From Steinernema hermaphroditum (taxonomy: Eukaryota; Nematoda; Chromadorea; Rhabditida; Steinernematidae), in contig CM059622.1 of assembly GCA_030435675.1 (NCBI GenBank), positions 13,454,001-13,518,000 of the forward strand: 64,000 nucleotides of DNA. The letters are read 5' to 3'. Each line of letters starts with the position of its first letter. The stretch's first letter is position 1. Of this stretch, positions 23,560 to 35,299 are shown in pieces. A program made the translations under genes and the position numbers. The notes under the pieces are model-generated. The model saw nothing but the letters and a program-made list of their open reading frames with translations. It ran no database searches and was not told the origin of the DNA.

Positions 23560-24290
23560 GAAAAGTTTCGATGACGAAGCATTCCAGCAATTCTTCGATC
23601 GAATGCTGGTGTTGGGAGATGAAGCATTCCTGAGGCACTGGAGACAGGATGATATGGTTTGTCCAGTTATAGTATTGTCCAGATTGCTGTCAGAGCCAAT
23701 CTAAATTGACCAGTTAAAGTCTAACCGTAAGCGGTAGCTCATCAGATAAGAAAGTGGTGGGTGCAGTGTTATAATTTACTGAGGCCCGATAATAGTAGAG
23801 ATCCAGGTTCCCTAGTCCAATACATAGAGGAGAGCAAATTTAGAATGGCTCAGCGGCGGTCGGCGGGGGCGTCCAATTGCTCTGTTATTCGCTCGGATGA
23901 GTAGAGTGAGCGGTCGTTCATGGTCGTTTCTTGTGCATATGTGAGACTCGAGTAAAATGGGAAACTCGTTAACAGATAATAGAACAAGAGCTCCATTTAA
24001 TATTCCTTAGCAGTGGTTGGAATGAGACACCAGCCATTCATGCAGCATTTGATAATGCATTCCTGAAGCACTGGGGGACGGGTGATCTGGTTTTATGTCT
24101 TCTTGTTGGACAGATAATCTCATTTTACAGTCCATCCATCCCAAATTGACCAGCTGAAGTCTAACCATAGGTAGCAAATAATAAGATGACGAGCATAGTG
24201 TTATAATTTACGGAGGCCTAGAACAAGAGCTCCATTGAATATGGCTTAGAAGTGACTGGATCTGAGACACCAGCCAGCTGGAACATATCA
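23560..24290. repeat. Degenerate direct repeat, two copies
   Basis: Segments around 23585-23800 and 24050-24245 share long stretches, for example GAAGCATTCCTGAG/GAAGC.CTGG, then AAATTGACCAG followed by AAGTCTAACC, and a GTGTTATAATTTAC block. A further GAACAAGAGCTCCATT unit occurs at 23984 and 24222. Divergence suggests an old tandem duplication of non-coding sequence. No coding frame spans it. Confidence 0.65.
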
Positions 24291-24606
24291 ACCGATCCAG
24301 TGGTCTTGTGTTCACATCGGTGTTTGTAACCCCGGTTTCGTTGTGGTTGCGAAGAAATCGAAACGTGATGTGGGCGAACCGTCAAACCGCGTGTTAAGAA
24401 GGCCTTTTTGCTCAGAATATCATTGTTCATCACCGATGGAGCCATGTTTAGCGTCTTTAGCTCTTTATCTCAGTTTATTGCATACCAATCAATTGGGAGT
24501 CAGCCCAACCTCTAAAGCAAGCCCTTTAAAAGGTCCTTTAAATCAACGACTACGCCAGTTACATAAAATTTATTACACTCAATCAATTGGAAGTCACCAC
24601 AACCAC

Positions 24607-24831
24607 TCATCCGAGGCGGATAAAATCATAGTTATCTGGAGTGTCTCCCGATTTGAAGAGTCGCTCGGCGATCGGATGATAAACGTAGGGGAACCGATAC
24701 CAGTCATCCGCACTACTGTAACTGCTGTATGGGAATCGAATAGTAGTAGGCCGTCCAGGGGGGAATGGTGGATTTGAGAGGACGGGCGTGGCGAGGAGAA
24801 GGCAGCCGAGAAGAAAAAGGAGAACCTTCAT
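24607..24831 (-). CDS. Small secreted Tyr/Pro-rich peptide
   Basis: 74 residues from the ATG at 24829-24831; a start 12 codons further upstream is rejected because this ATG sits directly before a good signal peptide (MKVLLFLLGCLLLATPVLS). The mature peptide of about 55 residues is rich in Pro, Tyr, Ser and Asp (NPPFPPGRP, YSSYSSADDWYRF) and has no cysteine. There is no clear dibasic cleavage site or amidation signal, so a neuropeptide role is not supported; it could be a secreted structural or antimicrobial-type peptide. A TATA box lies about 36-43 bp upstream. Confidence 0.65.
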   Translation of the reverse strand: MKVLLFLLGCLLLATPVLSNPPFPPGRPTTIRFPYSSYSSADDWYRFPYVYHPIAERLFKSGDTPDNYDFIRLG

Positions 24832-24866
24832 TTCGATCAAGATGCTTGAGAGGGCGGCGGTGGCCA

Positions 24867-24874
24867 TTTATATA
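24867..24874 (-). promoter_or_regulatory. TATA box of the small secreted peptide gene
   Basis: The minus strand reads TATATAAA here, 36-43 bp before the ATG at 24831, implying a very short leader. Confidence 0.5.
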
Positions 24875-25625
24875 CGATGTTTCAGATTCACACACATTAT
24901 TCAGCGATATAGAACGACAGTCCTGCAAAGCGATTCTCAAAGAATACTCTGCAGAGGGATGTGCAATTTCTGCAAAGAATAGCGAATAGAGAATCACGAT
25001 GGCCCGCGACAACGTCTACCACGTTTGCGTTGCGGATAAATATAATCTTTGTTGGAAATCAAAGATAATCAGATTAGTAGATTCACATGGATTCGCATCG
25101 ATGATGCTGACTGAGTCAATGTTACACCTGTAACCACCAATCAAGTATGTAGGACCCCTTCTCGCTCTGCTTCGCTCTTTGGCGTCATGGCTTCAAGTCT
25201 CAGGCATCGGAAGATGTCGACGTTAGCACAATACCAGCTTCGGTTTTCATTCATCTGGCCTTTTGCTCCAGTCTAGGCACTGCCGCTGGAAACGATCAGA
25301 ACTTCATCCTTATTGGTGTCCCATATGCGAAGTCAGTGGTGGGTGACCAGAGCCAATTGAACAGCGATCCACAGAGCGGTTAGCCATGTTTCACGATAAC
25401 TTCGAATTCGTTTCCGTAGCTACCTCATTGATGTCTTTCACATTTGTTATTCATCGGAAAAAAGGTAATGCCCACGTGTACTTACTGTACACTATCAGAT
25501 TTAGGTGGTGATTGTGTTGGTCAGTTAATCTTTGACTATTCCACGTAGAAGTTCATTTCAGCACCGTTAAAATCACAAATTCAACCGTTTAAAAATCAAC
25601 AAACAATGTGCTTCCGAGTCAGAGG
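24875..25625. other. Intergenic, nothing supported
   Basis: 3' flank of the nuclear-pore gene and 5' flank of the peptide gene. Only short frames are present, and I see no repeat or RNA gene. Confidence 0.5.
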
Positions 25626-28600
25626 CTACTCTTCGGCGTCGTCTCCACTCTTCTGCAGCGCTTCCACTATGCCTCCGACGACGTCGCTGAATCGTTGAGC
25701 ATCTGCTTCGCCGCCAAAGCGGAGGAACATTCGCTCTTCGGCTCTCGTACCGGAAGCGTAGTCCTAAAAGTGTCACCGTTTGGTATTCAAAAGTCGATAG
25801 ATAGAGTTACCTCGCAATCTAAGACGACACTCGTCTTCGTTCTGGAGATGCTGTGGACGGAGTTAGCGCCAATCAGCAAGTTGATTGAGCTGGACTCTCC
25901 CAGGGTGAGACGATGTCTCTTGAGGACTTTGGAGTGCCACAGGACAAGAGGTCCAGAACCACGTTGCTCGAAGTTGTCCGAAAGGGCGCTCTCTTCTCCG
26001 AACTTTCCGATGAACTGCTTGACGGTGACGTTCTCGAACCGGTCGGCCTCGACCTCTTCTTCGTCGTCTTCGAGCTTCACAGGTCCGGCAGGATACTTAG
26101 GGGCGACGCTTTTCGTGGAGAGCATGAACAGGTTCAGCCCTTCAGTGCTAGTGCTCTGCTCCGCCTTCTCCGACTTATCGGTCGAAGAGGAAGCTCCTTG
26201 ACTCTTCACCCACTCGACGGCTTCTTCGAAGGCAGCCTTGAATTTGGGGGCGATGTCCTCCTTGAATCTAGCGGCCAGCTTTTCATCTTCGCCTTCCTCT
26301 GACTCAGAGAAGTCCTTGCAGTACCACACATAGGCGTTCTTAGCGCTCGCCATTGGAGTCAAGGACATGGAGGCGAGGATCTTGTGGTTGGCACACAAAT
26401 TGTGGATCTGGTCGCGACGCATGACGATACGAGCGGAGCCGGTGTTTTCGTTCCAAAGGATCTAGAAGTAATCGTATAGGCCAGCCAGAAAGATGTATAG
26501 AGGATGGTGGCATTCTCAAGGAACCCCATTTTGTATGCAAGATTTCAACGTTCTCACCTTAAGCTCCCCGATGCCCCTCTCTTTCCATTCGGCGCCACTC
26601 CATCGGTAGATCTTGGCCCTCTCCAGAAACTTCACCTCCTCGTCTTCTTCCCCTGTCTTCACTTCGATCTCCTCGGGCAACGGGATAACTGGCGCGAAAT
26701 GGACGTCTGGTTCATATTCTTGAGCCTCCTCTTCCTCGTTTGGATTTTCTTCAGCTTGAGGCACTTCCTGAAGTTGTTCAGGAACAGCCGGCGTCTCGTC
26801 TTGAGCGTCTGATGAGGAAACTCCCTGAGACTTCACCCACTCGACGGCTTCCTCGAAGGCGGTCTTGAATTTGGAGGCGATGTCCTCCTTGAATCTAGCA
26901 GCGAGCTTCTCGTCTTCGCCAGATTCTGACTCAGAGAAGTCCTTGCAGTACCACACATAGGCGTTCTTTGCGTTCTGCATGGGGGTCAGAGTCATCGAAG
27001 AGACGATCTTGTGGTTGGCACACAGTTTGTGGACCTGTTCACGGCGCATGACGATTCGGGTCGAGCCATTCTTCTCGTTTCGGAGGATCTGGAACGTTGC
27101 CCAGTTAGGAGAATTCATCAGAGAAGGATTATAAGATAAGCTTGATGATGGTTTTGAGTGTTCCTTACCTTAAGATCACCAACTCCGCGCTCCTTCCACT
27201 CAGTTCCGGTCCATCTATAGAGTTTCGATCGCCCTACAAATTTCACCTCCTCCTCTTCTTCTCCAGTCTTCACCTCGATTTCAGCGGGCAGTGGAATAAC
27301 CGGTGTAAAATGAACATCAGGTTCGTATTCAGCGGCACCATCGTCTTCTTCTTCATCACCCGTTTGCTGCTGGACTTGAGGTTGTCCCACTGTGCTCTGG
27401 GCGGCTTGCTGACCCTTCACCCACTCGACGGCTTCTTCGAAGGCGGCCTTGAATTTGACGGCGATATCCTCCTTGAATCTAGCGGCGAGCTTCTCATCCG
27501 CGCCAGATTCCGACTCTGAGAAGTCCTTACAGTACCACACATAGGCGTTCTTCGCGTTCTGCATGGGGGTCAGGGACATCGAAGAGATGATTTTGTGATT
27601 CGCACATAGTTTGTGGACCTGTTCACGACGCATGACGATTCGGGTCGAACCGTTCTTCTCGTTTCGGAGGATCTACAATGTTGATTAGTTGAGAGGGTTC
27701 AAGGTTTGGAAGCAGATAAACAGATGTGCTTAATTACGGTCAAAAGCAAATTGGAAGGTAACCATCTTTGTCTGTTTGTTTTGTATGATAACAAACACCC
27801 CATAGCTGTACATTCCTTACCTTAAGATCGCCAACTCCACGCTCCTTCCACTCAGTTCCAGTCCAACGGTAGAGCTTCGATCGCCCCACAAACTTCACCT
27901 CCTCGTCTTCCTCCCCGGTCTTCACCTCGATCTCTGCGGGCAGCGGAATAACAGGCGTAAAATGCACGTTCGGCTCATATTCAGCGGCGCCATCATCCTC
28001 CTCCTCGTCGTCACCAGCTGGCTGCTGGACTTTGGGTTGTCCTACTGATGCAAAGAGACCGGGCTTTGGAACTGAAGAAGAGGCTCCTTGACTCTTCACC
28101 CACTCGACGGCTTCTTCAAAGGCGGCCTTGAATTTAGAAGCGATGTCCTCCTTGAATCTAGCGGCGAGCTTCTCGTCTTCGCCAGACTCCGACTCAGAGA
28201 AGTCCTTACAGTACCACACATAGGCGTTTTTGGCGTTCTGCATAGGGGTCAGAGACATCGAAGAGATGATCTTGTGGTTGGCACACAGTTTGTGGACCTG
28301 ATCGCGACGCATGACGATTCGGGTTGAGCCGTTCTTCTCGTTTCTCAGGACCTGAAACAAATTCGTTCAATAAGAGATCAAATTCTGGAGGTCTTCCTCA
28401 CCTTAAGATCACCGATTCCACGCTCTTTCCATTCAGTGCCGGTCCACCGATAGAGCTTGGCTCTCCCCATAAATTTAACCTCCTCATCTTCCTCCCCAGT
28501 CTTCACCTCGATCTCGTCGGGCAACGGGATAACCGGGGCGAAATGGACATTCGGCTCGTATTCCGCTCCCTCCTCTTCGCTTTCTTCATTTTGGACCTCT

Positions 28601-31600
28601 TGTTGAGCTTGAGGCTTAGCCACGCTGGGAGCGGCAGTCCTGAACGAGAAGATAGGCGCCGTCGATGCTGTGGTGGCAGCCGGTTTCGGTTGTGATCTCA
28701 CTTCAGCGGAGGTCGGAATCGTCGCCGTGATGATGGGTTGAGAAGAGCCGGTCGAAGCCTGAAGGACGATGGGGTCTATGGGTCTTCATTGTACAAATAC
28801 CTGAGATCTCGTCAGCGTTCCGGGTTCGAAGAACTGGCCACCATGGAAAGCGCCGGACACAGCACGGTGGACGGCAGATTGCTGCGATTGGAGCTGGGCG
28901 TTGTTGGCCATGTTTGTCATTTGGCCCCAGGCGGCCATGGCCTGCTGCATTTGGGCTTGTTGGAACTGCTGAGTGAGTGTGGCGGCTTGGCGTCGCATTA
29001 TCATGCTGAAAAAAAGGGAAATGAGGCCAAATTTTGGGAATGTTATGGATTTGGCCTATGAATAAGCCTATGAATAAGGTACTTACTGACTAATGGAGTC
29101 CTGCCACTTCGAGGAAGCCATGCTCATTTGCTGGCTCAACTGCATCTGCACCTCCAGAACCGACTTCATGTGCTCTTTCTCCTTCTGCAGTTCCTTCTCC
29201 TTCGCTTCGAGGAAAATCTCTCCGACAGGCTTCGCGTTCCGGATCGTTTCCTTGGCCTTCACGATTCTGGCCTTTGCCTCAGCTTGGGGTCCTTCCAACT
29301 TGCGGTAGACCTCACAGATTCCCTTGACGATGTCCTCGACGAACTCTTCTTCTTCCTTGTCTTCTTGTTCTTGTGCCTCTTGCTTCGACTGTCTACTGAG
29401 CAGTTCTGCCATTTGGCGCTTCAACTCCTCCATCTCCGCTTTGGCTTTTTGCTGCTCCTCGAAGAATTGCTGTTCTAGACACTGGCGCGCTTGGCTCTCG
29501 TTGTCGAGCCGAACGGAGAAGCTCTTTTGGGAGGAAGAGAGCAGCTTGGAGAAAGCAGGGCTGTTCAAGAACTTGGCCTAGAGAGAAGGGCTTTATCGAA
29601 TCGAAATCGATGTCCGGACACTTACCGGTGTGGCCAGGGGAGTGCCCACAGGAGTCATGTTGCCGTCGATGGTGTTGTTAAGAGTGTTCGAAAGGGATTC
29701 GGCCACGGTATGGAAGGAGTCATTGCAGGTGGTCTCCAGATCAGCGGGTTGTTCCTCTTGTTCCTTCGGTTTTTCTTCTTCGACCTTCTTGGCCGCTTCT
29801 TCTGCCTCCTTCAGTTTTCCCTCTAGGATCTGTTTTCGGTCTCCATTGACTTCGGCGGTGACCCAAGCTTGATACAACTGAAAGTGGATGCATGAGGAAT
29901 AGACAAGAAGATAGAAGTACATAATCGTTCTCGATCAACCTTGTACACCCTAGGCCCAAACTCTGAATAATACGAAAGCGCTTACATTCTCCATCCACCG
30001 CTTCATCGGCGTCCTCTCCTCATCCACCATCTTCGCGTACTTCTCAGCATTGACGTAGTCTTCATGTGATAAGAAGTACCTGGCCAGGGCATAGCTCGCG
30101 TCACTCTTCATGACATCGTCGACTTCGGCCGTAGAAGTCGGATGAACCAGCGACATCAGGTCGTGCTTGTCGAACTTCGTACTATTCATGAACGATTTGG
30201 CCTTTTCGCAGTAGGGATCGTTCTTAATGTCCATCAGAATCTGATCGGCATAGGAGAACAGGATCTGGAAGCCTTGCTTCTCGGGAACGATGCCCTTCTC
30301 CATGGAACGCGAAACGAACATCATGATTGAGTGGAGGAGGCGGCGATCTGTGTTCTGAGGATTGAGAAGGTGCAGCGACTCGAGCCCCTTGACCAGGTTC
30401 ATCTTCGAGCTCAGAACCGATTGTCTTCTGTTATCGATCTCCGCGTCCGCCTGCACGATCGAGTCCCAGAAGCGGATCTGCACGTCGATGGGAGGTTCAG
30501 CGGGCATGGAGACGAGGAAAGAGTTCCGCTGGAAGCGAGGGTACTCTTTTTTGTGTGTCATTCGCGTCCACTCGGACAGCCCGTACAAGAACATCTAAAT
30601 GGACGCTGTAGAGAGAATGAAGTGGGGACATTACGGTACCTTGACATCGATCTTAGTCAGTTTCCTGCTGACGACATAGTCACCATCGAACAGGTCAACA
30701 ATGTCTTTACTGTTCAGCCAATCGTCGATGAATGAATCTAAAATAAATGTTTATGATTGACTGACTTTTACGATTATGAGAGGCCTCATATTTTGTCCCA
30801 CCAGCTCCCATCCAGCTCATCGCAGTGAGTTGTCCAGGCACCCCCAGTACCCTTGGCCCTCATTCCACTCCAAAAGACTTACAGTTGCAATCCGCGTAGT
30901 AAGTGTCGTTCGCGAAGAGCCAGGCGATACGTTCCAGGAAGTTGTGCTTTCCCACAGCTCCCCACATCACTTTCACCAGATTCGCCTTGTCGATCAAGGG
31001 CACTCCGTTGAAGATGTTGGCACGGAAAGGCGCATCCGACAGCAAGAACGAATTGCCCTCCTTGATCTTCTCGTCCGTGAAGAGCCTCAGCAACTTCTTC
31101 CCGATGTCCTTGTTGTTTCGTAGATTCTTGACCGCCGCTATTCCGCCCTCGACCCTCATGATGTTGTGCGAGAGAAGAGCGTGCACCTCGAGGATGCTCA
31201 GGGCGGCGGCGCCAGAGAGGACATCGTTTCCTGTGGGGTTCAAGAGCTGGAAGTGCTCCAGAGCCAGGGAGTAGGCGACAAGGCACATGTGGACCATGTC
31301 TTCGTCGATTTCATCCTCCTAAATTTGAGCAGAAATAAGCAAAATACGGGAATTGAGCCGTACCCTCATGTTCTTCTGGCTGTAGATTAAGTAGTCGCCG
31401 ATTCTCTGATAGAGCTGCGCCCTGGTATAGTGCTGGAACTTGTCGAATTCTGGGTCGCTTTCGAGTTGCGCCGACAAAGCGATGAGCTTGTCGAAGTGAA
31501 CGAACTTCTGAAGAATTTTGTGGTTCGGACCGGGAAGCGCTGAGGAGCACCGTAGCATGGAGATGATGTTGCCGTTGCAGAGGAGAACGCTCGCCTGGTA

Positions 31601-31789
31601 GCGATTCTTGGTCAGAGGAGCGTCGTTCTCTGGCTAAAGAAGATAAGGAGTTTTGATCGAATTGGACAGGAAAGGAGATACCTTGAATTTCTGTGCTACT
31701 TGCATGTAGATGATCCTGTCTTCGAAGGATTCATGGAGAACATTGTCGAACGAACTCCCGAGACTTTCGATCTGATTCTCGATCGTCAT
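25626..31789 (-). CDS. npp-9: Nucleoporin Nup358/RanBP2-like, NPP-9 orthologue
   Basis: About 14 exons, roughly 1,700 residues, starting [10 protein letters not shown] at 31789, just after a TTTTCAG acceptor, and ending at TAG 25626. The N-terminal half (exons down to about 29.9 kb) is helical, consistent with an alpha-solenoid scaffold. A long Glu/Lys/Gln coiled region (29.08-29.58 kb) and a Gln/Met-rich segment follow. Then come four Ran-binding domains, each split by an intron after DLKV: about 28.56-28.13, 27.99-27.42, 27.33-26.83 and 26.71-26.20 kb. Each has YEPxVHFxPVIPLP, KLYRWxGxEWKERGxG, MRRxQxHKLCANH and VWYCKDFSE blocks. A fifth, divergent domain forms the C-terminus. Family role: binds Ran-GTP on the cytoplasmic face of the nuclear pore. 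No cyclophilin domain or zinc fingers are visible. The promoter side abuts duplicated F-box-gene flank. Confidence 0.85.
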
Positions 31790-32700
31790 GTCTGCACTGA
31801 AAAAGAGTTCCGTTCGGGGAGGGGAGAGGAGGCGACGATGAATTAATGTATTTAAGCTGTGCGAATAGAAGTGCGAAATCGTGGCATCGCAAAAGAGGAA
31901 TACAGGAGTGTAAACAAGCACAATAGATGAAAAGCAATGCGTCTCGAGAGACCTTGTCAAATACAGGGAGTAGTTCGACCCTTGCATGTGATCAAAACAG
32001 TGCTACAGCTCTTAATAGATTAAAAGAACTCTCTCTGCTTGATGGAGTAGGTCGGAAAAAAAATGGGCCCTTCTAAATCAGAAATAACAGAAAGAGCCCC
32101 GACCACCCTACGCTGGCTATGCATTATCGGAACACCAAAAGGGGCTGACTGAGTGAAGATCAAGTCTTCCTCATCAAAGAAAACATCAAATTTGATTGGG
32201 ATCTTTTTCTAAACTGTATGTCGAACCCATCTGGTATTTACTAATTAAAGAGATCTCAATCTTTTTTACCTCGACTCGTTCCATTATAAAATAGGGAGTA
32301 AGGATAAAGACTTAAAAGCCCGACTTATCAATCGAAACAAAATCACAAATCGAAATCCTCGAAACTTCCCTTTTTTGAACTCCCTCCCGCCGAAGTTTTC
32401 GAAAGCCTCATGGCCTCCTCCGCTATTCATCATGCATGTCGGTGCAGGACGCAACTTAGACGTCCGAGAAGCTGGTCACTCTGGGACAGCAAATGGTCAG
32501 AACAAACTCTTCTCGGTTCGTTGACATCGAAATAAGCAACTTGAGCGTTACTAACGCAATGCCATGGGCCGAAATGTCCGCGAAGGCTAAGACGCAACTG
32601 ATTTTCATAGAAAGAAACGAGTCAAAATTTTCTTTTTCGAACCAGTCATCAGCGTTTGCTCTCGATGTTTCGCAACTCACGTCTGTTTCAGATTTCCCCA
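31790..32700. other. Duplicated flank between npp-9 and the F-box-like cluster
   Basis: 31862-32033 matches 33690-33871 (the sequence after the first F-box-like gene), and about 32270-32560 matches about 37388-37602 (before the third). The interval is thus built from copies of F-box-gene flanks. The minus strand at about 32470-32600 carries a short coding relic with an ISAHGIALVTL segment, related to one at 35.5 kb. Confidence 0.7.
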
Positions 32701-33654
32701 ATGGATTCCGTTCCGTACGTCTTCTGTGAGGATGTGCTGGAGAGACTGTCCAGATTCAACCTATTCGGAATGACCAATCTTTCGGGACAGTGGAGAAGCG
32801 CCGGTCAGAGATTCCTCGAAAAGCGTCGCAGTTTCTACATCATAATTTCGAAGGACCGCGAAGGATGGTGGTATGGAATCGCCGACGAGAAGACACGGGA
32901 CATCGAAAATGGTCCACATTCCCACGAAGAATTTCTATCGATGGACCGAAAACATGTCGAGTTCTACCAAGTTTCCATTTATTCCAATCCTCGTCAATTA
33001 GATGTCCGCCAATTCCGATGTTCGAAAGAGGAGATCGCCAGAAGAGTGGTTCCCTTCTTGACTTTGCGGATGCGGTCAGATTCTACACTCTCCTTATCGG
33101 AGGACTGTCCAAAGGAGATCACCCTGGAGTGCTTTGACATTTTCCGGAGCTGTTTTGCATTCAGAATGCTGGACCTTGTCTACGTAGGTCCTGAAAGTGA
33201 CGAATTTCTGGCTCTCCAACTGAAGAATAACCCATTCCTGTGCAGTCTTATGCTTTGCCGCTGGCCACACACGGAAACAACTGAGCAACTGCTACCAGCC
33301 TTCTTGAACTCGAAACGGAAGAGGGTGCTGTATACAATACAGTCTTCGGACATCCAATCACCTCCCAAAGTGACAATGACGATCGTTAAAGCGGCCGTGG
33401 ACTCCTGGGTGATCGGTAACGAAAGAAGAGCTTTATCCGTGTACGGAAATGCTGGTGTCACCCGAGAAGAGATCCTCTCGATTCCGGTGCCGGATAACGT
33501 GACAATAAGAGAGGAAGAAGCAGAAGAGGAAGGAGACTTTCGTGTTCGATGGACGAAAGAAGACGGATCGAGTCTTAAGTGTGGTGTCACCATTTCCAGC
33601 GACCGTGTTTATATCGACAGCTCAGCTGACTGGTTCAGCTCTCCTTTTTATTAG
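32701..33654 (+). CDS. F-box-like family protein (cluster copy 1)
   Basis: Single exon, 317 residues. The ATG at 32701 (MDSVPYVFCEDVLERLS) was chosen because it is conserved in all four related copies and is preceded by a TTTCAG acceptor 10 nt upstream. Residues 1-45 fit the F-box-like motif, including LSGQWRSAGQRFLEKR, the region that in F-box proteins contacts SKP1. The following 200 residues alternate strands and helices (HEEFLSMDRKHVEF, ARRVVPFLTLRMR). The tail is acidic (REEEAEEEGDF) then DFRVRWTKEDGSS. Probable substrate adaptor of an SCF ubiquitin ligase by family inference. Copy 2 starts 665 bp downstream in the same orientation; the recent duplication is plain at nucleotide level. 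Confidence 0.7.
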   Translation: MDSVPYVFCEDVLERLSRFNLFGMTNLSGQWRSAGQRFLEKRRSFYIIISKDREGWWYGIADEKTRDIENGPHSHEEFLSMDRKHVEFYQVSIYSNPRQLDVRQFRCSKEEIARRVVPFLTLRMRSDSTLSLSEDCPKEITLECFDIFRSCFAFRMLDLVYVGPESDEFLALQLKNNPFLCSLMLCRWPHTETTEQLLPAFLNSKRKRVLYTIQSSDIQSPPKVTMTIVKAAVDSWVIGNERRALSVYGNAGVTREEILSIPVPDNVTIREEEAEEEGDFRVRWTKEDGSSLKCGVTISSDRVYIDSSADWFSSPFY

Positions 33655-34318
33655 TGCATAAATCTCTCATGATAACAGATTGACATATGTGAATGGAAGT
33701 GCGAAATCTTGGTATCGCAAAAGAGAAATACATAAGTGTAAACAAGCAGAATAGACGGAAAGCAATCTGCTTCCGACACGTCTTGAGTGACATCTTCGAA
33801 TACAGGGAATAATTTGACCCTTCCATGTGATCAAAAAAGTACCACAGCTCTTGAAATATGTAAAAGAGATCTCAGGCAGTGTACCCAAGGGTAAAAATGG
33901 ATCAGAAGTATGTTCAGCACACATGCTCATTTTTGTGGTGGCATCCCATTATGTAATGGGCAGAGAAGTTGCCTTCCTTTCGTCGAAATCAACTCGGAAG
34001 TCTGCGAGAATGAGGAAGGTTCTTATCAATGTCGCCTCAGAACACTTCCCAGGAAATTTGATCTACAGCTACGACTATTCTGTGTGGGGCTCTTGGAAAT
34101 CTTGGATGGCAATGTCAACTTTACTCAACACGATAATTTGGAGTTCCGGAAGGCTTCGGCGCGAAAAGCATGAACCAGAAGAGCTGTGCGACCTTGATTG
34201 TTGCTATCTTGAGGGCTTTCGGTAGCATGTTGAGAACGTGCTTTGGTGTAACGCTCACTCAGTGTTCGCTCTCTTCCATTTCGATTCATTGTTGTTCACT
34301 CTTTCAGATTTTCCTCCA
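33655..34318. other. Spacer between cluster copies 1 and 2
   Basis: 33690-33871 is the partner of 31862-32033. Sequence around 34000-34060 (GAATGAGGAAGGTT...ATCAATGTCGCCT) is repeated near 35635-35680, inside a minus-strand coding relic. No intact gene. Confidence 0.6.
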
Positions 34319-35245
34319 ATGGATTCCGTTCCATACGCCTTTTGTGAGGATGTGCTGGAGAGACTGTCCAAAGAGAACCTGGACACGATGGCCGATGATC
34401 TCTCGGGACAGTGGAGGAGCGCCGCTCAAAGATTCCTCGAAAAGCGTCGCAGTTTCTACATCATAATTTCGAAGGACCGCGAAGGGTTGTTTTACACAGT
34501 CACATCGAAGCCATGGTACATCGAAAATGATCCGCACTCCCACGAAGAATTCCTATCTATGGATCGAAGATACATCGAGGTCTGCCATACTTCCATTTAT
34601 TCCAATCCTCGTCAATTAGATGCCCGCAAATTCCGATGTTCGAAGAAGGATATGGTCAGAAGAGCAGTTCCCTTCTTGACTCTGCGCATGCGTCCAGACT
34701 CTCCACTTTTCTTTATGAGCGAATGCCCAAAGGAATTCACCCTGGAGTGCCTTGACATGTTCCGGAGGTGCTTCTCGTTCGGAGAGCTGGAACTGGTCTA
34801 TGTTGGTCCTGAAAGTGAAGAGTTTCTCGGCACTCAACTAAAGACTAACCCATTTCTGTGTAGTCTTACGCTTTGCTGCTGGCCACACACGGAGACAACT
34901 GAGCAACTAATACTAACCTTTTTGAACTCGAAACGGAAGAGGAATTTGAATATGGCGCAGTTCTCGGACATCCAGTCGCCCCCCAAAGTGACAATCAGAA
35001 TCGTGAAAGCAGCCGTGGACTCCTGGGCAAAAGGTGGCGAAAGAACGGCCTTGACAGTATACGGAAATATCGGCGTCAGCCGAGAAGAGATCCTCTCGAT
35101 TCCGGTGCCGGACAACGTGACAAAAAGGGAGGAAGAAGCAGGAGAGGAAGGAGACTTTCGTGTTCGATGGACGAAAGAAGATGGATCGAGTCTTGAGTAC
35201 GATGTCACCATTTCCAGCGACCGGTTCAGCCTTCCTTTTTATTAG
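34319..35245 (+). CDS. F-box-like family protein (cluster copy 2)
   Basis: Single exon, 308 residues, ATG at 34319 (MDSVPYAFCEDVLERLS), TTTCAG acceptor 11 nt upstream. It is highly similar to copies 1 and 3 throughout, with one extra residue in the motif (MADDLSGQW). It keeps HEEFLSMDRRYIEV, RRAVPFLTLRMR and the acidic tail, but its extreme C-terminus lacks about ten residues found in copy 1, ending SDRFSLPFY. Predicted SCF adaptor by family inference. Sequence identity with copy 1 falls in the segment following the F-box-like motif (GLFYTVTSKPWY versus GWWYGIADEKTR), which may be where specificity changed. Confidence 0.7.
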   Translation: MDSVPYAFCEDVLERLSKENLDTMADDLSGQWRSAAQRFLEKRRSFYIIISKDREGLFYTVTSKPWYIENDPHSHEEFLSMDRRYIEVCHTSIYSNPRQLDARKFRCSKKDMVRRAVPFLTLRMRPDSPLFFMSECPKEFTLECLDMFRRCFSFGELELVYVGPESEEFLGTQLKTNPFLCSLTLCCWPHTETTEQLILTFLNSKRKRNLNMAQFSDIQSPPKVTIRIVKAAVDSWAKGGERTALTVYGNIGVSREEILSIPVPDNVTKREEEAGEEGDFRVRWTKEDGSSLEYDVTISSDRFSLPFY

Positions 35246-35299
35246 CGCATAAATCAGATTGACATATCTTTTACGAATAGAGTTGTATTTATTTTCAAT

